Position numbers and translations under genes: made by a program. From Diplonema papillatum (taxonomy: Eukaryota > Euglenozoa > Diplonemea > Diplonemida > Diplonemidae): DNA of 64,000 bases. The number at the start of each line of letters is the position of its first letter. Position 1 is the first letter of the stretch. The notes beneath the pieces were generated by a model. That model searched no databases. It was not told the origin of the DNA and worked only from the letters and a program-made list of their open reading frames with translations. Where the stretch lies: assembly GCA_030068145.1 (NCBI GenBank), contig JAPJBO010000389.1:124001-188000 (forward strand), given 5' to 3'. Of the stretch, positions 9,461 through 22,700 are shown piece by piece.

Positions 9461-10678
9461 ATGCTGCCCAGCGGTAGGACGTTCGTCAGCCGGCGCCAGC
9501 CGAAGGACGCGAAGGGGGCCGACGAAACGGTGCCCATCAACGCGATGGAGGCGCCTGTGAAGCCTTCCGAGGAGGCCGTGCGCCCTGTGCCCGCGCGCTG
9601 GGTGCCGCACGTGGCGCTGGCCGTCTCGAACGTGGCGTTCGGCGGCGGCTCTGTCGTGGGGAAGCTGGGGGTGAGTGGGACGAACCCTGTCCTGTTCGCG
9701 TTCATCCGCGAGTCGGTTGCGGGGCCTATCCTGCTGGCCATCGCGCTGGCGCTGCACCCCGAGCGTCCGAAGGCGCAGGACATGGGCCGGATCATGGCGT
9801 GCGGGCTGTGCGTCTACGCGAATCAGTTCTGCTTCATCGTCGGCCTCAAGTTGACCGACCCGACCACAGGCGCCGTCTGGCAGCCGTCGCAACCCGTGTA
9901 CACAGCATTCCTCGCCATCATGATGGGCTACGAGATGCTGGAGTGGCGCAAGTGCCTCGGCATTCTCTCAGCCGTCGCGGGTGCCGCGTTCATGGTCTGC
10001 TACCCAATCATCACGAACCCCGCGCAGAACGGCGGGCAGAGCGCACCCGGCGAGAGCAAGAACTACACCGTCGGCAACGTGCTGTTCTTCTTGAACTGCC
10101 TGGGCACGTCGTTGTACGTGATCCTGTCGAAGCCGATGCTGGTGTCCGGAGTGTACCGGCCGCTGTCGGTGACTGCTTGGTCGTACTTGGTGGCGGCGGC
10201 GATGATGGGGCTGACGACGTGGGTCTTCAACACCAACGGAGACCTCCTCGACTTCGTCTGCCCCCCCGCGGACTGCAAGGGCGCCTGGGTGGTTCCGACC
10301 GAGATGTTCCTGGCCTTGGCGTACTGGATATTCTTCCAGTCGGTCATTGCCTACGGGGCGATGACGTGGGCCAACGCGTACACAGACGCATCCATCGTCT
10401 CTGCGTACACTGCGTTGCAGCCGTTTACGTCCGGCGTGCTGTCTGCTGCCATTATCTTGCTGAAGGGCGAGCAGTGGGCGGTCGAAGAAAAGGGATTCCA
10501 GCTGCCAGGGGTCAAAGACCTAGGCGCGGTCGCCATCTTCGCGGGCCTAGGCCTCCTGGTGTCGGTCGGGAGGCAGAAAAGAGACGAGACCGACGCCACA
10601 GTGGAGCTTCCTCCAGGCTCGGATGAGGAGAGCTCGTCCATGGCCACCGCTGGCGAGTCGGAGTCTGCCGGTACCTGA
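9461..10678 (+). CDS. EamA-type (drug/metabolite transporter superfamily) membrane protein
   Basis: 405 residues from ATG 9461; a downstream ATG at 9545 is a possible alternative. The frame is also open back to 9188, but that extension is a Lys/Gln-rich run from an A-rich tract and unlikely to be coding. About ten hydrophobic segments form two EamA-like halves: residues ~48-185, starting at the GGGSVVGKLGVSG region and including TGAVWQPSQPVYTAFLAIMM, and residues ~205-370, including NVLFFLNCLGTSLYVILSKP and VSAYTALQPFTSGVLSAAII. The repeated placement of a Gln-Pro motif near the end of a helix in each half is typical of the DMT/EamA fold, as in plant WAT1-like and eukaryotic EamA proteins. 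Members export or exchange small metabolites; the substrate cannot be told. The C-terminus is acidic and Ser-rich. Confidence 0.85.
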   Translation: MLPSGRTFVSRRQPKDAKGADETVPINAMEAPVKPSEEAVRPVPARWVPHVALAVSNVAFGGGSVVGKLGVSGTNPVLFAFIRESVAGPILLAIALALHPERPKAQDMGRIMACGLCVYANQFCFIVGLKLTDPTTGAVWQPSQPVYTAFLAIMMGYEMLEWRKCLGILSAVAGAAFMVCYPIITNPAQNGGQSAPGESKNYTVGNVLFFLNCLGTSLYVILSKPMLVSGVYRPLSVTAWSYLVAAAMMGLTTWVFNTNGDLLDFVCPPADCKGAWVVPTEMFLALAYWIFFQSVIAYGAMTWANAYTDASIVSAYTALQPFTSGVLSAAIILLKGEQWAVEEKGFQLPGVKDLGAVAIFAGLGLLVSVGRQKRDETDATVELPPGSDEESSSMATAGESESAGT

Positions 10679-15935
<5,257 letters not shown>

Positions 15936-16500
15936 TGGTCGTTGACGAGGAATCTCGCCTGGCGGGGATCTGTCTAGCGCCCGATCGTAGAAGTGTAGAC
16001 GCTTTCGACTGTATTTCTGGCTAGGCCCGCTCCGGCTGAATCCGCCGCTGCCTGGTCGTGGTAGAAGGTCTGGTCGTTGACGAGGAATCTGGCCTGGTGG
16101 GGATCTGTCGGGCGCCTGGTCGTAGAAGTGCAGACACGCTTTCGACTGCGCTCCGGCTGCATCCGCCGCCGCCTGGTCGTAACAAAAGGTCTGGTCGTTG
16201 ACGAGGAACCTCGCCTGGCGGGGATCTGTCCGGTGCCTGATCGTTGCAGTGTAGACGCTTTCGGCTGTATTTCTGGCTAGGCTTCGCTCCGGTTAAATCC
16301 GCCGCTGCCTGGTCGTGGTTGGTCGTTGACGAGGAATCTCGCCTGGCGGAGATCTGTCGGGCGCCTGATCGTAGAAGTGCAGACACGCTTTCGACTGCGC
16401 TCCGGCTGCATCCGCCGCCGCCTGGTCGTAGCAAAAGGTCTTGTCGTTGACGAGGAACCTCGCCTGGCGGGGATCGGTCGGGCGCCTGATCGTAGCAGTT
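15936..16500 (+). repeat. Five-copy tandem repeat of about 125 bp
   Basis: The core TGGTCGTTGACGAGGAA recurs at about 15936, 16071, 16192, 16320 and 16442 (spacings 135, 121, 128, 122). Each is followed by TCGCCTGGCGGGGATC or a variant, then a CGATCGTAG block and a GCTCCGGCTG block. Alternate units resemble each other more (the AGACACGCTTTCGACTGCG type against the GTATTTCTGGCTAGG type), so the higher-order unit may be about 250 bp. The array ends some 60-110 bp before the PH-like gene start at 16557 and may form part of its 5' region. Frames across it on both strands are repeat artefacts. Confidence 0.8.
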
Positions 16501-16556
16501 TAGGCCCGCTTCGGCTGGCCGTGGCACGTGCGGCGGGGCGCGGGGCGGTTTCGCGC

Positions 16557-17132
16557 ATGGACGCCTTATGGCCGTCCAGTTGGAAGCGGCGGAAGTCGTG
16601 TCCCAACCGAGGCCCCCCCCCAGCGGAGGCGAAGCGCGCGGCGGCGGCCGCGCCGCAGCCGGCGGCGGTCTGCGTGTTCCGGGGGACCGTGCGCAGGGTG
16701 CGCGGGCCGGGGAAGAAGAGCCCCCGGCTCCTGGTCGTCACCACCACCCGGCTCGTCCTCACGCGGCTGCGCCTCGAAAGCGTCAGCTGGACCGCCCACG
16801 CCTCGGAGCTCGACCTGGTGCTGTACCGAGTGCCGCCCGAGGACCCCTCCATCGTCCAGTTCCACCTCCGCCTGCAGTCGAAGGAGGTGCTCATCTTCGA
16901 AACCGACGCCGGCGCACCCCTTCCCGGCGGCCCGCTGCCCGCCGCCGCGGCGCGGCTGCTGCACGCGCTGCAGTTCGTGCGCAGCGGGTTCAGGGCCGGC
17001 CCACTCCCGTCGGAGCTCACCGCCGACGCGTCGTTCTTCGAGCCGGTCGGTGACCGCCGCGCCTGCGCTCCGGACCCCCGTCGTTGTTCCCCCTCGCTCG
17101 TCGGCTCGAACGGCGACGCCACTACTCTCACG
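16557..17132 (+). CDS. PH-like domain exon, 5' part of a probable PH-PDZ gene
   Basis: ATG 16557 opens a GC-rich frame. After a basic, Ala/Pro-rich start, residues ~38-140 look like a PH-like module: beta-type strands (AVCVFRGTVRRV, SPRLLVVTTTRLVLTRLRL, DLVLYRVPPEDPSIVQFHLR, EVLIFETDA) and then a helix (AAARLLHALQFVRSGF). The frame stays open past 17132 but becomes unlike protein, so a splice donor probably lies between 17045 and 17132. GT sites after 17045 and 17132 have the phase required by the acceptor at 25760/25761; a GT after 17049 would fit an alternative acceptor at 25773/25774. The exact junction is unresolved. PH-like modules bind lipids or partners at membranes. Confidence 0.55.
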
Positions 17133-17638
17133 GTGTGCGCCTTTCTCATCACACAGACCTCCGCGACCGCAAAGATAGACATGCGGACCTGTGGGTCGAC
17201 AGGCAACCGTCGACCCACATTCACGCCTGGCCATAGTTGTTGGCCGCGTACTCGGATCACAAAGCCAGGTCACACCAGTGCGGCCATTTTCGGGTCGTCG
17301 ATTCCCCCCTGATAAATCAGCAGAATAGCAGAATTTCTCTGCGCTATGTGCTGGTTGGGAGACCGCACTTTCTTGATCCTGGGCATTCTTTGATTTTGGT
17401 GACTGTCCGAAACTCAAAAATGGGCGGGTTATCCGCGTGCGGCGGAGTGTGTCATGTGTCGTCACGCCGCGAAGTCTTTGCAACGGAGCGTTGCACACGA
17501 GAGCGGATTTCGGTTAATCAAGGAAGTAGCTTCATTTCCTCGATGCTAACCCAATACAACTTGAAGTTCAACGAACCGAAACAAAAAGAAAACCGGCACC
17601 GCTGACCTTAGCCCCACCACCACATGCAGATGACCACC

Positions 17639-17780
<142 letters not shown>

Positions 17781-17827
17781 GACTGGGAGAAAAAGTTTGA
17801 ACCGATCACAAAATCATCATCAAATAC

Positions 17828-19705
17828 ATGTCTGCACCTCCAAGCGGTGGTCCTGGGCAACGTGTCCAGTCAAATGAGACACGGCCGACGCAGACCAGCA
17901 CCGAGGCACCCTGGCAATGGGTGCCGGCTAGCGGCAACAAGAAAACAGCCCCAGCTAAACTGCGGGCTGAAGACTGGTCGACTCCGATCCTCGACGTCAA
18001 CGAGCTGATCGAGGGAGAAGAGGAAGGGGTAGCGATAGCCGACGTCAGACGGGCCATCGCCGCAATAGCTGGCGAAGGGAAGAAGAAGAAGAAGGGGTCG
18101 CGCGCGATAGTTGTGTTGGGAGCAGCCCCAGGCCTGGACAGGAAGACAGCGGAAGAAACAACCGTGGTCGTCACGAGAGGACGACAAATCGAGGCCGTCG
18201 CGGCTTGGGTCGTTCAGTTGGGCGACGAAAACGTCCGGCAGAGGCGGGTCTTAAGGTCCGTGCCGATGCCGGTTTGCGAAGAGAGGAAGGTCTCGGTTCG
18301 AATTCCGAAGAGCCAGACCACCAACGCGCAGTGGGAGGAGGCTGCAAGAGACCTGAGGGGATATCTCAGGAAGCATGCCGCGGAGACGGGAGCTGGCAGC
18401 ATCTCCATCACCGGAGTGGAGACACGGGGCCGCTTCGATGACCCGACGCGTTTTTTCGGTGCCCTTGTGCGCACGACGGAAGAAGGGGCGGCAGCTCTCG
18501 CGAAGGCCTCCGGGCGTAACGGCGTCTTTGCAGCCCCGAAAGGAGACGAAGGGCCAGTCGTGTGGTTGTCCACCGGCACGAAGTTGGAAGAGGCGCAGGC
18601 ATTCGCACGTGACAGGCCGGGCCTCGTGATCAGGCTTGCGGTCAACAAGAAAGGTCTCGGGCTTCGGGTAAAGACAGAGGACGAGGACCGCGCCCGAAAG
18701 GAAGCAGCGGGGGCGGCGGTCCCCAAACAGCAGGGTAGGTTGTATGACGTGTCCGGCTTCGACAGGGGGACAACGGCCGGACAGGCAGAATTGTTTCTGC
18801 GGACCGCGGGGTGGGCCGACGCCACGATCATCAGGGCCATACCGAAGCGAGGGGGGATTCTTGCGGTCGTGAGGGGTCAGGACCCACCTACATGGGAGTT
18901 TGGAGTCGAAGGCGCAAAGGCCCGAATCCTCGTATCCACGACAAGGTACAGAACGGAGACGGACCAGCGTTGGGTACAGGCCATCGCGCAGGAGAGAAGG
19001 AAAGACCCTGGCGAGCGCGGAACAGCCAGGGAGGACGAGTCGTACACCTGGAAGGAGTTCGTCCAGCATTATGGAATGAAGCAGGCGGAGAAGGAATGGA
19101 GCAACGCCGGGCGTGAAAAGGAGGCCGCGTCAGGAGTCGTTCCAATTGAACAGCAGCCGGCAGCCGCTGGAGTCCAGAACGGGAAAGGCGCCAAGGGCGA
19201 CACGGGTCTAAAGGACGCATCGTCGCCGATAAGTGAAACGTACGCGCAAGCCGCTGCCTCGGGGAAAAAAGGGAACGCAGAAGGTAAGCGGGGTAAGCAG
19301 AAGAAGCCGCAAGAAGGGGAGGAAGTAGAACATCAACTGGAACAACTCCGGGGAGAGAACCAGCGGCTCAATGCAAAGCTCGAGAGAGCAGCCAAGGCAG
19401 CAGAGGAAGAACGAGGGGCGACGCGAGAGGTGGTCGAGCAGAACAAGCTACTGTCGAGAAAAGTGGAGGAGCTCACCACCCTGTTGGGGAGTCTGCAGGA
19501 GCAGGTCCAGGCGTCGAACAAGCGGTCCGAGGAAAGAGAGAAGCGGGAAGCATCTCCTCCCCATGCAGCGGCTGCGTCGGTTGGAGGGAAAAGGAGGAGG
19601 GCGGTTACGCGCTCGACCTCGACATCGAAGTCTCAGGAGCCACTCTCCCAGGCAAAGAGGCCAGCAGGAAAGAAAATTACCGACTACATGAAACCGCGGG
19701 TATGA
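17828..19705 (+). CDS. Retrotransposon ORF1 protein (nucleic-acid chaperone/RNP type)
   Basis: 625 residues from ATG 17828, 49 nt after the CA tract. The N-terminal half is charged. The middle has RRM-like strand/helix patterns, for example around LYDVSGFDRGTTAGQAELFL and ILAVVRGQDPPTWEFGV, but assignment to an RRM is tentative. Residues ~497-577 form a clear heptad coiled coil (EVEHQLEQLRGENQRLNAKL and onward), as in other ORF1 proteins that trimerise and coat element RNA. A basic stretch follows, then the C-terminal KKITDYMKPRV, which resembles a PCNA-interacting (PIP) motif lacking the leading Gln. The stop is TGA followed by C, and the same frame continues into ORF2. Confidence 0.85.
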   Translation: MSAPPSGGPGQRVQSNETRPTQTSTEAPWQWVPASGNKKTAPAKLRAEDWSTPILDVNELIEGEEEGVAIADVRRAIAAIAGEGKKKKKGSRAIVVLGAAPGLDRKTAEETTVVVTRGRQIEAVAAWVVQLGDENVRQRRVLRSVPMPVCEERKVSVRIPKSQTTNAQWEEAARDLRGYLRKHAAETGAGSISITGVETRGRFDDPTRFFGALVRTTEEGAAALAKASGRNGVFAAPKGDEGPVVWLSTGTKLEEAQAFARDRPGLVIRLAVNKKGLGLRVKTEDEDRARKEAAGAAVPKQQGRLYDVSGFDRGTTAGQAELFLRTAGWADATIIRAIPKRGGILAVVRGQDPPTWEFGVEGAKARILVSTTRYRTETDQRWVQAIAQERRKDPGERGTAREDESYTWKEFVQHYGMKQAEKEWSNAGREKEAASGVVPIEQQPAAAGVQNGKGAKGDTGLKDASSPISETYAQAAASGKKGNAEGKRGKQKKPQEGEEVEHQLEQLRGENQRLNAKLERAAKAAEEERGATREVVEQNKLLSRKVEELTTLLGSLQEQVQASNKRSEEREKREASPPHAAAASVGGKRRRAVTRSTSTSKSQEPLSQAKRPAGKKITDYMKPRV

Positions 19706-19759
19706 CTCACCTCCGGGAGACCAGCTGTGGCCACAGACTTCGCTAGCAAGCAACAACGC

Positions 19760-22700
19760 ATGGTTGGGGGAGGAAGAGAAGACGGTGGAGGACAGTACCC
19801 TCGCAACCACGAGTGGTTGGAGCAGACGGCGCGCAGCATGTGTGCGAGAATCACACACGTACCAGGGGATGGAAACTGTCAGTTCTCCGCAATCGCAGAA
19901 GGCTACGGGAATATTGATGCCGGTTCGTTGAGGGAAAGGGTGGTGGCAAACATCGAGACAAATACCGCCAGGTACTGGGAAGCGATGGTCGGGGAGGAGC
20001 TAGCCCCATACATAGCCAGGATGAGGCTCAACGGCACATATGGCGATGAGGTGACGTTGTGTGCGGCGGCCGAAGTGCTACGGTGCAGCATATGGGTCAT
20101 CAACGCAGAACGGCGCGGTGTCATCCAACGGTGGACCACGGAAGGAGCGGAAAGAACCGTCGTAGTCACGTACCTCCCGCAGCACTACGACAGCGTTCAG
20201 CTCCCACACGCCAGCCTGCGGAAGCTAGAGCAGGCTGAGCAAAACACATTGCCGCTTAATGACCTGTTCATCGGGCAAGGACGAGCCCGGCGGTCCGAAT
20301 CGGACGGCAGGGCAGTAAAGATACCCGTCAGCGCGGCCCCACCAGCACGCATCCAGGGGCGTCGCGTCGCCGAGGCGAAAGCAGAAGAAACATCGCGCTC
20401 GCAGGACGACGACCTGATTATCGTCACCATAAACGTGACGTCCTTGGACACGGAGAAACTGTTGGTGGTGGCCCTGCTCAAAGCAGATATAGTAGTTCTG
20501 CAAGAGACCCGCGTTACAAAGGTGGAAAAAGCCTATATGAGCTCTTTTCTCGCGGCGTACGGATGGAACGTACACTGGGGCGACGACGTGACGATGGTGG
20601 AAGGTAGAGACGGGAGGTGGCAAAGGAGACCGGGTGGAGTGGCAGTGATGACCCGGCAGCACCTCGCAGCACAGCGGGTAGCGGCGGTAGAAGAGTCTGA
20701 GAAGAGAGTGGTGGCATCGACTCGCGTTGTGCACGTCGCCGTAGCCCTGGGGGACGGCAGAACGGCACTACACATATTCTCGTTGTACGGGCAGAGTGGA
20801 AATAGCGTGCAGGTGCAAAGGGAAAGGGAACAGCTGGTATCAGAGGTGCTGGGCGTAGCGGCAGGTCTGGGACAGGTGCCGACTCTGGTAGTAGGAGACT
20901 ACAACTGCACAACAGAGACCAGTTCAGTTCTAGCTGCAGCGTGCCGGTCGGGAAGGTGGGCAGATGCGGCAGCCGCTTACGCGGTAGGCCAAGGCGAAGA
21001 ACCACCGTGCACATGTTGGGCGCCGAATACGACAGGAGGGAGCAGGATAGACTTGTGCCTCGCGAATGCATGTGCGGCACCTGCCATCAGCAAAGTCTTC
21101 ACAGTAGAGAGGAAAGACAGCGAATTCTACACGCATGCACCGATGTACGTAACGATACGCCAGCAGGCATTCCGAGAGCGTCACAGGCGTGCAATACTCC
21201 CGGCCGCATTTCCTCGGGCGTACCCCAAGCTAAACCAGGAAGAAAAGAGTGGCTTAGAAGTGTTCGCCAGGGAAGCACAAGAGGCTCTAACGGGAGCGAT
21301 GAGTTTGAAGGAGCTATCGCAACAAGCAGAGGGCTACCTTCTCATGTTGCACAGGCACGAGCTCGCATTGCCGTCTAGGGCGTACACAGGACGTGGGAAC
21401 CAAGCTGTCAGCGACTCACGGCTTGCTAGTAAGTTCCAACACTCGTCAACAAGGGGTGCCTCCACCAAGCAAACACGTGCACGAGACGAGCTGTTGGGGC
21501 ACCTGCGGACGTTGGTGCAAGCAGGCCGGGAGCGTCTGAGTGCTGGCATACCGTATCCGCTAACGAGGCGAGAAGAGAACGCGAGAGATGCCGCACGAAA
21601 GAGAGTAGGACGAGGTTACATCCCGGAGGCAGTTGCCAACATCGTGATGACAGCCGATCTTTCCGAGCTACAAGCACTCCAGAGCGCCTTGGCGGACCTG
21701 GAGGGATCCCAAAAGGCAGCGTTCACTGCGCTCAGGCGGCACAGGAAAACACAGTGGACGCATAAGATGCAGGAAGCTTGGGCGCACGGAAGGGGCTTAG
21801 TGTTCGATTACATCGCCGACAGATACTCCTCACCGTTGACTTTCCTGCAGCGAGAGGACAAAACCCTGACGGCGAACGCAGCGGAGATAGACGAGATCTT
21901 GAGGGGCGAGAAGGCGTGGGGCGGAATATTTCAACGATACGCAACGCAGGAGGAACCGTGCTGGGGACGGTTCCTGCGAATGTACAGCCCCGTCTTGCCG
22001 GACAGGGCCGAAATGGAGTGCGAGTCGATCACGGTGGGGGAAGTGAGAGCAGCGCTGGCGAAGATGAAGAAGTCAGCCTCGGCCGGGATGCACGGGTGGA
22101 GGATCCACGAGCTGCAACAGCTACCGAACTCGCTTTTGGAAGGGTTTGCACGGGTGCTCAACGAGGTGGAAGAAAGCGGAGAATGGCCGGAAGAACTGAT
22201 GCACGCTCTCGTCTCGCTGATACCGAAACCGAAGAGTACTGGGGATCCATTGTCCCAACGACCGATCTCAGTGGCACCGGTGCTGTACAGGATATGGGCT
22301 GCTATCAGGGCTAAGAATGCGCAAAGCTGGATGGACGAATTAGCTCCAGAGGGACTACATGGATGCAGACCCGGGCACAGTACGGAAGACCTTTTCTGGC
22401 ATCTGGCAGCCGAGATCGAAGAGGCGCATCTCATGGGACGCCCGCTCCATGGCATCGCGTTCGATTTCAAGAAATGCTTCGACTCGGTACCCATCGACAT
22501 CACACTGCGACTCGCGAAGAGGCTTGGGTTTAACCGAAAGGTGCTTCGGGCGTTGAAAGCCGCATACCGACAAATGCAACGGCATTTTAAAGTGAACGGG
22601 ACGGTCGGGGTAGGATTTATTCCAACAAACGGAATCATGCAGGGCTGCGCCATCAGTGTGATCCTGATAGGGCTGCTGATTAGCGTGTGGATGAGGCACG

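Noticed and set aside
17870-19858. Long minus-strand frames opposite retrotransposon ORF1
   Set aside because: Shadow frames of a GC-biased coding sequence; the + frame has the coiled coil and continues into ORF2.
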